Assembly: GCA_038503035.1 (NCBI GenBank) | Contig: JAVSML010025180.1 | Location: 671,348-735,347 of the forward strand | Length of the DNA stretch: 64,000 bases | Direction of reading: 5' to 3' | DNA from: Crocodylus rhombifer | Lineage: Eukaryota > Chordata > Crocodylia > Crocodylidae | Shown here: positions 1-11,140 of the stretch, in pieces | Layout: every line of letters starts with the position of its first letter | Numbering within the stretch: position 1 is the stretch's first letter | Translations under genes and position numbers: made by a program | The notes under the pieces: model-generated | Told to the model about the DNA's origin: nothing | Database searches by the model: none | The model's input: only the letters and a program-made list of their open reading frames with translations

Positions 1-3000
1 TAATTTTTAATTTTTAAAGTTTTTTAAAGTTTGTTAAACATTTTTTCTTTGTGATGCATGCTATATGGCAACATTATCAATGTTTCATTTTGCTACAGTA
101 TAGTTCCTGAATAATCCAGTGCAAGGTGCCTGCTGTTTTTTGTTTGTTTTTTTCTTTGGGGGGGGGGGTTAGAATGTAAATAGTGTAAAATGTTATATTA
201 ATAACACCATTTGACTGCACTGTGTGTGCTTTTGGTGTTTATCTTAAAGCTATTTTAACAGAAAACCTTCACAGGCAGATTGTAAATTAGGACAGAGAGG
301 ATTATGTTTTTAACTGTAACCCCAGGCTTGGTACCTCATTGCTTTAAGATAAAGACAAATCTGGGGAATTTTCACTGTAGGGATGAAATATTTGACATTA
401 AGTTCAGATTTTAAACACAGTCATAGGTGGCCACTAAAGGGAGGTAGTTCTGAAGAAACAAAGTATGTGATACTTTTGTAATTTAGCAATAAAACTTCCT
501 TTCTGTATAATTCTGTTAAATGAATGTTTGCTAGATTCTCATTTCAGAGATGATAGCAATTCTATCCAGATGTGATTTGTTCTCTCTCAAAAATTCAGAT
601 CAACTAGCATATTTTATCTGAATAAACAAGCAACTAGAACCATCAGATGTTACTTGGTATTAGTAGTTTGAAATAAGGTGGCAAAAATATTTCTTTTATA
701 TGGATCATAGTACTGATTTTCCTTGTTGGGATTAGGCAGCTGTCACAAATATTATTCAATCAATGATCTGAATCATAGGTTTTCTGGTAATTTACATTTT
801 GTTTGCCTGTTGCAGCTTAGTGGCACATAACTGGAGGGAGTACTTATTTGCATATGCCCTTGTACTGCATGAATTTGATTATGGATATAATATATTTTGC
901 TTCTTCAACCAAAGTCCCTGCAAGTGTCAAAAGAAATGAGTGGTACGGTATGGAAAATGGAAAATGTATTTACTACATGTGAATTATCAGAATTTAGATT
1001 AATTCCTATTTTAAAAAAAGCTACGTCTTTATGGAAAAAAAAGTGTTTTACAGCATAAAACATTAGAAAAAATGAAACACAGTATACTTCTTTTCCCAAA
1101 TCCAGGGAAGTACTGACCGGGCAGTTTCTATCCATTTATATATATTTTTCATCCTTAAGTACCTGATCCCATGAAATGTTAAGCACTTTCTTTGAGGTGC
1201 TGAATCATACAAACCTCTTGAACACAAAAAGAAGTGTGAGCTTTGCTATTACAAAGAAAAGCGTATGGTGGTCTATTGGGATGAACACAGGAATGCAAAC
1301 TAGGCACTCCTTTGGCCTTCAGGAACAGAATATTGGGTGAGATCCTGGACCCATTGAAGTAATGGATTTAACCTCATGCCCTGTAAAATGCATCTTAAAA
1401 AGTTGAAATGCTTATTAATAATTAACTACCATATGACTAGATATACAAAATAAGCATTAAAATCATATAGCCTGTGCCTCCTTGTGTATCAGTCTCAGTC
1501 TACTGTAGCATACCTTCATTTCAAGTTTTCGGTGTCTGATAAATGTTCAGAAACAAGTCAGAATTTGCATTCCAGTTACTACTAAATCAATGTCCACATC
1601 ATAAAAAATATAATTTGGCTTGACATTAATTGTAACACAGTTGTTGATGTTTCCTGACAGATCAGAAACCAAATGGAATTAGAGACTGAATGACCCTTTT
1701 ATCCAAGGTGGATTCTTTAAGAGACATTTGATGTTACTACAAGGGAAACTTGCAGTATTGCTGCCCATCCTGTACCTGTATTGTGGATAGCAGAAAACCA
1801 GTATCCAGGAGTACCTCTCACTGTTTCTTAATATTAAATTATAATGGGTTTCCAAAGTAAGTTATTTAGGGGTTATTAATTTGAAATCTACTTGTATTAC
1901 CATCCCCTTATATATAAGAAAGATTATATTAACATAAAATGAATTAATATTCTAGATGAATAAAACAGGAAATAGGAATTTCTTGGTCATAAAAATTATA
2001 AAAAATAATAAATATAAAGTGTCATAATAAAATGGAGAGACTTATAAAAATAGGAACAAGTTATTTTAATCAAGCAAAACCAGAATTATAGTCACTCTTT
2101 CTAAAAATAAAATTAGACTTTTTTAACCAAGCCTTAACATCTTCATTTAATAATTTCTAAACAAAAATACAGATGCTATTATATAGCAAATTACAGTCTT
2201 AGACAACATACAATATTTCCACTCTTTACACTTATTTTAATTCTAATTTGGTCATTAGTACTTGACTTATTACTTCAACATGTTACTTATAATAAAAGTC
2301 CCACAATTAACTAAAACATGACATTGCCCTCTTAAAACTTCTGTTATAAATTGTAAAGAATATTCAGGATAACAAAGTCATTGTGTTTTTATCAAAATAT
2401 ACAAACCCCCCAAGCCTAACACAAGCTATTAATAGTTTTTCTTGTGAACTATACAGTTATATAAAATATGTGTAAAAGTATCTTTTCATGTATAAATATT
2501 CTACCTTATTTGCTTTGGTTTTCAATTTGTCAGCATACAAACCCACTTAGAAAATATCACTATGTACTTTCTTTTACATTTCATCACAATTGTACTGCAT
2601 TTATTTCTCAGTCTCAGTTGTCTGGAACCAAAGCTGCTATGAAGCAAAAAAACTCTCATTGATTCATAGCATTCATCCATGATAGAATAAATAACTGGAG
2701 TATATTATTACTTAATTCAATACTGCATTAACATTACAATTACAGTTTTATCATACCCAAGCTATTATTTCTTCTACAATGTCCTAAACACAATAAGTAA
2801 ACAAATATTGTGCTGTGTGTACACAGAATGGAGACAAGGGTTGCTATCCTTTGTCCTCTCCTTTTCTTTATAATACTGTAGAGTTGAAAATACATGAATA
2901 ATTGGATAATGCAGACACAGTATTATGGGCGTTTATCAGAGCAACCCCATGGTAAAAACTGCATATTGCAGTTATTGTCTTCCTTGGCTGTTTTTATAAA

Positions 3001-4851
3001 GTTACTTTTCCCTACCTTCTTCAGAGTTAGATCTTTTTGGTTTTGGCAAAACAGAACGGTAAAACTGGTTTTGAGCCAACCTCCGCCAGCTGTTGGTAAC
3101 TTATGGCCCTCTCAAGCTCTAATTGTTATCAGGGCTTTGGCTGCAACATCATAGGGCCATCCGCTCTGACAGTCTTTTAACTACTGGCACATTGCCATGG
3201 TCCAATGGATTCTTTACACAGAGCCCTAATTGTGGGTGGGAGTGAGAATTTCTCAGATGGAAGGCACAAGCAAAAAAGGCCAAACTATTTAATGAAGGAA
3301 CTGAAGGGATCTGTTTTCACAAGCTGGAGAACCAAGCAAGAAAGAACGAGAGAGGAGAAAAATGTGGACTCTGCCTTATCTGAAATTCTATTAAGATGTC
3401 TGATTCACAGAAGGGGAGAAATCAGAATAAAGGGAGGTGTATCTCTGGGTAGTGTCACATTGTAGAGATCTGGAACTCTGATACTTTCATAACAGACTGG
3501 AGGTTAGATATTTTCTTTGCTAAGTTCACCACGCTGTATTTACAGGACTTAAGAAGTTTGGAGAACCCACAGAAAGGTATAACTCAGAGTGCCGGTGTGC
3601 GTCACTGGATGCTCAGGAGGGCTGAGGCCTTCACTAGGATTTTAGGATAGCAAAATGGCATTTGTAGTTTACGTTTGGGAATATACTTAAATGATATAGG
3701 TCTATCCGGTCCCACAAGGGCTAAGAAGCACATGGACTCCAGCAATTAGTTTCACTTAAACCAGAGCAAAGTCAATCCAGAATGGGAACTGGGCCAGATT
3801 CTGAATATGCAGCCATAAAGACTAATCTTTACTTAGAGGGGAAGGGAATTGCATTCCCTTACTAAAAATCTCAGAATACTAGTAATTAGTTTACTAGAAC
3901 AGAATCAGTGACTTCTCCAAGTGCTACTTTATGAAGAGCCACCATGAAGTGAAGAATTTCTTTATACGTGTTCTTAAACAAGATAGTTCCATAGCTCCAT
4001 GCCATGAGAATGAAGCAATTGAGTTTTGTTTAGGGAGCTGGTCTACCATGACATTTATAGTAGGGACTTCCAAGATTTATGTAGCTTGGAAAACAGTATT
4101 TTTAACTGAGGTGAGCCTTTATTGAATACCATGGGTATTGTGAGTGGTGTTTCCAACCTGCACTGTCTCTCGGAGAACCACTGCTAACCAATATAACTGT
4201 AAAGTTGAACATGGACAATGTAAATTAGGGTTTATTTATGCTGTATGCATTAAAAGGTTTGGAACAGTCTTCCAAAACTGAGCTATATTTTAATTTATTC
4301 AGGTTCATAAAACATTTACTGTATTTACTTTAAGATGATGTATACATGTTTTTTTTAAATGTTGTTTACCTTATAAACATATTGCCATTAGGTACATTTG
4401 TTTATTTGTTCAAATGAAATACAGAAGCTCTTATGATAAATTCTTCCTAACCTACATATTTATTATATCCATCATGATTCCAACTTTGATACAGTATATT
4501 TAACACAGTTCAATGGGTAGTTAGTTGTAACACCATATGGAAGGGTTTTGATTAGACATACCATTTTCTTCTGTTTAAATATTATCTCCCTCCACCATGG
4601 AAAAAAAATATTTTAGGTCAGAATTTGTTCTTCATCATTTTGAATTAGCACTATTGCAAATATTCCTATCTTTGTTGTTAAGCTTCCCCCCCCCTTTTTT
4701 GCATATACTAATATATGAACCATTTGGATGAAGATACGTCATCTTCATTTTTACAACTTGCACAAGTTTGATTTTTTTCCCCATTCAGTACCTAAGTCTC
4801 TGTCTCTTGCTATATTTATGATTCCCCCCACCCTTTTTTTTGAACTGTCAC
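1..4851 (-). other. ZBTB38 3' UTR and downstream flank, no coding gene
   Basis: No convincing coding sequence is visible; the short open frames are random. The part next to the stop codon must be ZBTB38 3' UTR. Candidate poly(A) signals for the minus strand (TTTATT on the plus strand) lie at 4459-4464, 4401-4406, 4294-4299, 4231-4236, 4118-4123 and 2600-2605; the sequence alone does not say which is used. A long 3' UTR is plausible. The stretch is AT-rich with a poly-G run near 160-170. A short piece near 1335-1365 matches an ancient dispersed repeat also seen at 27.97, 29.0 and 38.3 kb. The extent of the UTR is inference. Confidence 0.6.
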
Positions 4852-7800
4852 TCAGAGTATGACTTTTGGAGACACGTTCTGTATAGAAATCACTTCATTC
4901 CCATCTGCTTCTAAGAAATGTTGATTCTCCAAAGGTTTAGAGCTGTCATTACATAAATACTCTTTTCTATCCTGTGGAGTTGGGCTTTTGAAGAGGTGTT
5001 TCTTTTGGTGCATCCCCAGAGCAGCTGCTGTCTTGCAAATTTTGGGGCACTGAAAACAAGCGTATCCTTTTCCATTATGTTCACGTGCATGTCTTTGCTC
5101 ATGATTCCTTTTGGTAGAAAGATACAGAAAGCTCTGTAAGCAAAACTGACAATGATAGCGTTTTTCTCCGGTATGAATCCTTTCGTGTATTTTGAGTGTT
5201 TCATTTAAAGTGAATGCTTTGCTACAGTATTGACAGACAAAATCCTTAACACCCAGGTGAATACGTTCATGCTTCTGCAAGTTTCCAGGAACTGAGAAAC
5301 ACTTTCCACAGGTTTTGCAAGTATAGGGCTTTTCCCCAGTATGACATCTCATGTGCATTTTTAGTGTGGATGGGCTCTGGAATGGCTTTTGGCATAATTC
5401 ACAAATATAAGGCTTTGAAGTAGTTACTTGCAAATGTACATGTTCCTGGCTTTCTTCAGTGGAAGATTTCTCTCTTTCACAGAGCTCACAGTGAAGATTG
5501 GGCATTTCTGCACTTTCTTCTTGGCTGATGCCTTTTTCTTCAGTAATGCTCCTAAGTCCATACTCTCTATCACATGTATTTTGACTTTCAGTACTGGAGG
5601 TCTTGTTTTCATGCTTTTTTCTCCATTTGGCTTTTTTCATTTTTCTTAGTTGTTTAGATTTCTTTTTTGGTTTGTAATTGTAATAAGGTCTCCAGGGTTT
5701 GTCAGTGGAATCTTGATCACTTACATCATCGCACAGTTCAGTCAGTTCCATGCATTCTGGACTGAAAAGTCTAGGTGGGCTTTGTTCTTTTCTCTCCGTT
5801 TCAGTCTCCTGAAGCAGATTGTCTTGTTTAGACTCACGTTTGGATCTTCTGCCTCGCTTACAAAACAGTTTTGAACCTAAAATATGCCTTTTTACAATAG
5901 CCTCATTCCCAATTTTTACTGTTATCTGACAAAGAGGAGCAACGTTACTATGTGCAGATGTTCCAGGTAAGGCGGGTTTTGCAATGTAGGTTTCAGTTTT
6001 ACTAGATTCTTGAACAATATTTGTAGTCTTACTAGATGAACCTCCAGGTCCTGTGATATACTGAACCTCCTCTATTGTTTCTCCTCTGTTATACAGAAGT
6101 GTTTTCTTTTTATCTTTAATGGTTTTTGCTTTAGTAAGGCTTTTGCCATAATTATCTGACCCATGTTTATAGTCATCATTTATGATCTGATTCGCTGTAT
6201 TGTTTGAGGATCCTGTCTTACTGCATGCTATCGAAGTGACTGTATTACTGTGCATTATTACTGTTGAAACTCTGCTACTGTGCATTATAACAGAGGGTGC
6301 AGAACTGCTGTAGTTGATAACAGAGGTTGAATTTTCATTCACATTACTGAAAGACAGAATGGAGGAACTGCATTCCTGAGAGCCAGAATCATGTTCATTT
6401 GCATCTGTGGGCATTGATTTTTCTACAGCATAAAAGTCACTTTTAAGGTCAGAATTTAACACTCCTACTCCCCAAGAAGAAACATGCTCAGTATTGACAG
6501 AAGATGTTGCATCATTGCATGAAGACGTATCCAAGGAGACAGCTGTATTGTTTGTTAAAATATTATTTTGAAAATTCAGTGAAGGTAGTTCAGCACTGAG
6601 AGAATTCTGAATAAAGCAGGTGGTAGAAGTTGCTTCATTAACCTGGTTAGTTGCTTGCACATTTTCATATGAAGGATTTCGGTAAGACTTATAAGGCAGC
6701 CTTCTGCATTTCATAGGTAGAAGCCTATAAAGTTTGTAAGGATACATGCTTGGCTTTAAGCCTCCATTAGCTGTTTTCTTATTTACTGAAAGCCGATGGT
6801 CTATTGCATGGAAAGATTTCTGATGGTTTTTGAGTATGTAATAGGTCATAAAAGTCTCAAGGCAGAAGATACACTGATACCGCCTTTCCCCAGTGTGCCA
6901 GATTTCATGTCTGGTCCGATATTCAGCTAATGCAAACACCTTGTTGCAGTAATGGCAAGGATAAGTTCTTCTCCATGAATGCACATTTGCATGTCTTCGA
7001 AGGCTCGATAATGTTACATAGCTACGTTTGCACACAATGCAAGTGTATAATATCTGCCCGTCAACAACTTTTATCAAATGGTCTGTTTCTGGCAAAGCGC
7101 AGCTTGCAGTAGAGTAATCAGTAATATTGTTTTCAGACAGCAAATGCTCTGTGTTTGCATATGACCTTCCATTTCTTCCATCAGTAGGGGTATAATCTTC
7201 TGAAAAATTTTGCTCATTCCCATTGTGAACAGATATACTGCCTGATCTCACACAGGTCTGTTCATGATTCTCCAGCCTGTTTTTATTTGCAAATTGTTGA
7301 TTGCAATATTTGCATATGAAAGGTTCCTGATGCTGCATGTGAAGCTGAAGATGGGTACTGAGTAAGGCTCTGTCTTCAAATGATTTAGTACAACAGTTGC
7401 AGCTGTAAACAGGTGGAACAACTGCTGCTACTGATCCAGAGATATTGGTAGAATTATTTTCCTCTTCTCTGGAAAAAAGGAAATCTCCTGTCTTACTGTG
7501 AGATTTTGGAAAAGGAATAATGGCTTGATCAGTAACTATTTCACGTTGACCTTCTGTTTCAGTTACTGTGGGGGCTGACACTTTTGCTACAGCCAAACTA
7601 GTACACTGGGGTTTAAAGGCCAGCTTTGGTGTACTACATGTCTGTTTTACCAGTTGAACTAGAGGTGTTGTCTGAAGTGTTTCATAACTGTCTTCACCCT
7701 TTTTATATGCAGGACTACTGTCATGTTCAAAAAAAGGTGTACCTTGAAAAGTATCACCCCCAGAAGAAACTGCGTAGGAATGTTCAGCTAATGTGCTGGC

Positions 7801-8442
7801 TGGCTCCGCTTCTTTGCACACATCATCCCTATCAAGGCCGACAGTGGATGCTTGTATTGGCTCAGATACCTTTTTAAAATTTGCTCTCAAGTCAAGTGGA
7901 GAAAACAAATTATTACTGTTTTCAGTTTCAAAAATTGAAAATGCATTTGTGATTCTTGGCCCATTTGTGATAGCTGAGTCTTCATGTCTTTTTTCATTTT
8001 TTTCTTCTTTGACTGATCCCTTTTCAGTAATACAGAATCCATATGGGCAGGGGGAACTTGAACAATTAATGTCTGTAAGATCTTCTAAAAATGATATTCC
8101 CAGTTTTTTCCCTGCAGCTGCAAGATCTGTTACTGTCTCCTGTCTCTTTACAACTACAGTGGAACTGTAAATATAATTAAGTATTTCTGTGAACACCTCA
8201 GCCTTGAGATCATCTAATTCTAACACATGCCCAGAAATACAGATTGTACGACTCCAAAAAATGTTTTTGAAATAAAGGCTTGAAGCTGCCAGAACATTAC
8301 TGTGGGCTTTAAATTTGGTATCTTCTACAATTATAGTGACATCACATAAAATGCCCCGAATGCGTTGTTCATTTAAAATGGAAAGTACTGTATCACTGTG
8401 GAAATCATCCTTGAGATCCTTTGAATGGGACATGACTGTCAT
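4852..8442 (-). CDS. ZBTB38: ZBTB38 (CIBZ), BTB/POZ and C2H2 zinc-finger transcription factor
   Basis: A complete 1196-residue protein, within a residue or so of the length I recall for human ZBTB38, and recognised from its BTB and finger sequences. An N-terminal BTB/POZ domain (about residues 1-125) mediates dimerisation and co-repressor contact. A PLDLR motif at 182-186 is the CtBP-binding motif that gave the protein its name CIBZ. Ten zinc fingers are visible in two groups: 346-368, 375-397 (last ligand Cys), 466-488, 494-516 and 522-545, then 1012-1034, 1040-1062, 1068-1090, 1096-1118 and 1127-1149. Between them is a long Ser/Thr-rich region ending in Lys/Arg-rich stretches that look like nuclear localisation signals. 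Known for the family (ZBTB33/Kaiso, ZBTB4, ZBTB38): nuclear repressors that bind methylated CpG; in ZBTB38 the C-terminal fingers do this. The frame is intact, with start ATG at 8442 and stop TGA at 4854-4852. The whole coding region is one exon. The start is supported by family agreement and by the splice acceptor directly before it. Confidence 0.97.
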   Translation of the reverse strand: MTVMSHSKDLKDDFHSDTVLSILNEQRIRGILCDVTIIVEDTKFKAHSNVLAASSLYFKNIFWSRTICISGHVLELDDLKAEVFTEILNYIYSSTVVVKRQETVTDLAAAGKKLGISFLEDLTDINCSSSPCPYGFCITEKGSVKEEKNEKRHEDSAITNGPRITNAFSIFETENSNNLFSPLDLRANFKKVSEPIQASTVGLDRDDVCKEAEPASTLAEHSYAVSSGGDTFQGTPFFEHDSSPAYKKGEDSYETLQTTPLVQLVKQTCSTPKLAFKPQCTSLAVAKVSAPTVTETEGQREIVTDQAIIPFPKSHSKTGDFLFSREEENNSTNISGSVAAVVPPVYSCNCCTKSFEDRALLSTHLQLHMQHQEPFICKYCNQQFANKNRLENHEQTCVRSGSISVHNGNEQNFSEDYTPTDGRNGRSYANTEHLLSENNITDYSTASCALPETDHLIKVVDGQILYTCIVCKRSYVTLSSLRRHANVHSWRRTYPCHYCNKVFALAEYRTRHEIWHTGERRYQCIFCLETFMTYYILKNHQKSFHAIDHRLSVNKKTANGGLKPSMYPYKLYRLLPMKCRRLPYKSYRNPSYENVQATNQVNEATSTTCFIQNSLSAELPSLNFQNNILTNNTAVSLDTSSCNDATSSVNTEHVSSWGVGVLNSDLKSDFYAVEKSMPTDANEHDSGSQECSSSILSFSNVNENSTSVINYSSSAPSVIMHSSRVSTVIMHSNTVTSIACSKTGSSNNTANQIINDDYKHGSDNYGKSLTKAKTIKDKKKTLLYNRGETIEEVQYITGPGGSSSKTTNIVQESSKTETYIAKPALPGTSAHSNVAPLCQITVKIGNEAIVKRHILGSKLFCKRGRRSKRESKQDNLLQETETERKEQSPPRLFSPECMELTELCDDVSDQDSTDKPWRPYYNYKPKKKSKQLRKMKKAKWRKKHENKTSSTESQNTCDREYGLRSITEEKGISQEESAEMPNLHCELCEREKSSTEESQEHVHLQVTTSKPYICELCQKPFQSPSTLKMHMRCHTGEKPYTCKTCGKCFSVPGNLQKHERIHLGVKDFVCQYCSKAFTLNETLKIHERIHTGEKRYHCQFCLQSFLYLSTKRNHEQRHAREHNGKGYACFQCPKICKTAAALGMHQKKHLFKSPTPQDRKEYLCNDSSKPLENQHFLEADGNEVISIQNVSPKVIL

Positions 8443-8472
8443 CTACAAAAGAGAGAGAGAGAGACAGAAAAA
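8443..8472 (-). other. Splice acceptor and polypyrimidine tract before the ZBTB38 coding exon
   Basis: Read on the minus strand, a pyrimidine tract (complement of the GA repeat at 8450-8464) runs into TTTTGTAG, and the AG at 8444-8443 directly abuts the ATG at 8442. The coding exon therefore appears to begin exactly at the start codon, and the 5' UTR must come from one or more exons further right. In mammals ZBTB38 also carries its coding region on one terminal exon after non-coding 5' exons (established knowledge). An exon starting at the A of the ATG is inferred from this site alone. Confidence 0.75.
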
Positions 8473-10190
8473 ATACTTAAACTTGTCAAAACCAATTTCA
8501 ACCCATTTTATAGAAAACCAGGCTTCTAATAGGCAACATTCACTTGTTTTTTTTTCATTCAGATTAAAATCATGGTGAAATTAAGCAGGAACATATTCAG
8601 GTAGTGGGTTTCAGTCCTGTAAACAATATTATAGGAACTAAGGTAGCAAGCACAGTTTCTGATAGTAGATGTTAACAGGGTCAGGCTTGCTAGAAAACAT
8701 AATTTTAAAGGGATTTCACCCTCAGGACTTACGTAAAAATTGATCAGTTCTATGGAAGTTATCCACCCCCCCCCCTGTTTTGAAGAAGAGAAAACACCTT
8801 CCTAACTCAAGTGGATTGACGTGTTCATAAGTTCTATACTAAGGTATGTTTTGTCGTGATGTTTCATTGAGGATCTTCAATAGCTTTTAAGTAGTATTTA
8901 CGAAAAGATCAGGGATGAAGCAGCTCTGGAGCTTCTCAGTGACAAGACTCTTTTGAGGCGCAGTAGCCACATTTATGTCTTATTTGCTAGAAGTCTGAGA
9001 TCCAGATTTGAAAAGAGCTAATGGTGCAACTGATAAGGTTTGTTCTGATTGAGCACAAAAATTAGACTACATTCTGAACCCTAAAATGTGCCTTCACAGC
9101 ACCATATATATAACATATTTTGTTTTGTCAGTGTAGATGTTTTTAAAATTTATGGTAGTCATTGATAGTATGCTAGTAATAATAATACTATAATAATATA
9201 TTTCTATAGTAATAATAACTACAGAATACTGTAGTAGTATTAATATAATGTTTTACTAGCTGTAAATTGGTGTCACATTTGTCTGGGGATCTTAGAGATG
9301 CAGAAATCTACTGTCTCACTTCAAGTTCTTCTGAATAAAATTTGCTAACACTTTTCCAGGACATGGCTGTGATGGCCTCTCTACATATTCAGGTAAAAGC
9401 TGCAACAGGATCTAGTGTGCAATGCATACAATTATGCATCCTGCCATGCCACACATGCCTAGCAGGAGGTGCGATTGTGGGATTGCACATTAGATCCCAT
9501 CAGACCTTATTGCTGGTGCAGGAGAAGCCTGGGATCAGAATCCCTGGCTCTACTTGTTACTGGCATGTGTCAAAGGAGACATCTATTTATAGCCGTCTTT
9601 TCTCACCAGCGAGAGAAGTTAAAAAGATCCTCGCTACTTCTATCCACTGCTGACATCATCAGAGCAACATGTAACAGTTTTATATCCAGTTAACAACTAC
9701 TAGAGCCAGAAATGTGCCAGTGTACCATTTGATAATGTTCTCTTTGGGTTAATGTAAAAAAAAATCATCAATTGGGATTATAATGGATATATTTGAGGTC
9801 AAAGCGTGCTTATGCATGGTGGCCTGGTAAGCCAGTACTGTATCTTGAGTCCCAAATGTAAGGTTTTGGTTAAAAACTTTAAATCTCTAGTTCTTTCCAT
9901 CCTGAAGGTTACCTTGAAAACATGAATCAATTACAGGGAATGATGCCTGCCTGAGTCTTAATACAGGCTAAAACAAAAGTTCTGAAAGAGGTGTGAATTA
10001 CCCTATTCATTATTACTATGTGTTGCACTGAAGCCTACTTATTATAGTGTAAAAGACAACCTTGTCAAGTATGTTACTGCTAACCAAGGCATGTAAGATA
10101 GAAGGATAGTCACAGAATCATAGGGCTCCTGTATATGTGTAGGGAGGTTGCTCTGAAGTACTGTAATTACAGCGTGTCAGAGCAGACTTG
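8473..10190. other. Intron or upstream flank of ZBTB38, no gene seen
   Basis: No coding segment is recognised. The stretch holds a poly-C run near 8766-8776 and an AT-rich degenerate trinucleotide tract (TAA/ATA) at about 9168-9250. A moderately GC-richer patch at 9340-9680 has short palindromes (for example GCATACAATTATGC near 9423) and may be an old MITE, but its ends cannot be defined. Confidence 0.5.
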
Positions 10191-10194
10191 ATTA

Positions 10195-10440
10195 ACTGAA
10201 TCTGCTGGAGTGTGTTAATTACCAGTATTATGTGCATCAGTATCCCTGTACTGAAAAATGGTGGTGGGGTGCTTTAAACTAAAGCTTGTTTGAAAAGCTT
10301 TAGTTCAAAGAGCCCCACTGCCATTTTTCAGCATGGGAACACTGATACATATGACGTTCCAGGTACTTTTAATTAGCATGGCTCTTGGAACTAATAAAAG
10401 CACTGCCCCCACCCCCACTGCACCTCCTGGAGCATGTCTA
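10195..10440. repeat. Foldback MITE with long inverted arms
   Basis: The core is an imperfect palindrome: left arm 10251-10287 and right arm 10295-10331, 37 bases each with a few mismatches and a 7-base loop. The pairing continues outward more loosely to about 10205 and 10375. This is the structure of a non-autonomous DNA transposon with long terminal inverted repeats. No target duplication could be identified, so the boundaries are approximate and the superfamily is unknown. It lies next to the 3' tail of a CR1 copy. Confidence 0.65.
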
Positions 10441-10448
10441 TAAATGCC

Positions 10449-11140
10449 CATAGAATCATAGAAAATTTGGGTTGGAAGGGACCTGAGGAGGTCACCTCCT
10501 ACTCAAAGCAGGATCATTTCCAACTATATCGTCTCAGCCAAGTCTTTATCTAACCTGGTATTAAAAACTTCCAAGGATGGAGATTCCACAACCTCTCTGG
10601 ATAACCTGTTCCAGTGTTTTACTACCCTCCTAGTGAGTAGGTTTTTCCTAATATCCAACCTAAACTTCCCCTGCTGCAACTTGAGACCATTGCTCCTTTT
10701 TCTATCATCTGCTACCACTGAAAACAGTCTAGCTCCATCTTCTTTGGAACCACACTGCAGGTAGTTGAAGGCTGCTATTAAACCCCCTCTCAGTCTCCTC
10801 TTCTCCAGGCTAAATAATCCCAGCTCCCTCAGCCTCTCTTCATAAGTCATGTTCTCTAACCCCCTAACCACTTTCATCGCCCTCTGCTGAACTCTAATTT
10901 GTTTACATCTTTTCTATAGTGGGGGACCCAAAACTGGACACAGTACTCAGATGTGGCCTCACCAGTGCTGAATAGAGGGGAATGATCACTTCTCTCAATC
11001 TACTGTCAACACTCCAACTAATGCAGCCCAGTATGCTGTTAGCCTTCACAACAAGGTCACACTGTTGGCTTATATTCAATTTCTTGTCCACTGTTACCCT
11101 CAGGTCCTTTTCTCATATTATAGTACCTAGAGTTGTCTTG
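10449..11140 (-). mobile_element. CR1 LINE, 5'-truncated copy
   Basis: On the minus strand the element ends in the CR1 hallmark: GTCCCTTCCAACC followed by short ATTCTATG-type tandem repeats (plus-strand 10449-10490). The open stretch at 10524-10877 encodes the C-terminal part of CR1 ORF2, with the KRRLRGGLI and [12 protein letters not shown] segments typical of that region. A second frame at 10903-11091 carries the preceding part (VDSRLREVIIPLYSALVRP), so there is a frameshift between them near 10880-10900. Only about 0.7 kb of the 3' end is present, the usual result of incomplete reverse transcription. It is not functional. Confidence 0.9.
10524..11091 (-). pseudogene. CR1 ORF2 3' fragment (reverse transcriptase C-terminal region), frameshifted
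   Basis: Two open frames together cover the end of the CR1 ORF2 polyprotein downstream of the RT catalytic core. The upstream frame (11091-10903) and the downstream frame (10877-10524) are out of phase, so no continuous protein can be made. No endonuclease or RT active-site motif remains. Recognition rests on the conserved CR1 tail around [14 protein letters not shown]. Confidence 0.85.

Noticed and set aside
488..493. AATAAA on the plus strand as the 3' end of another gene
   Set aside because: No coding sequence precedes it in the window and such hexamers are common in AT-rich DNA.
5424..5874. Extra open frames overlapping ZBTB38 on both strands
   Set aside because: They are shadows of the ZBTB38 coding frame.
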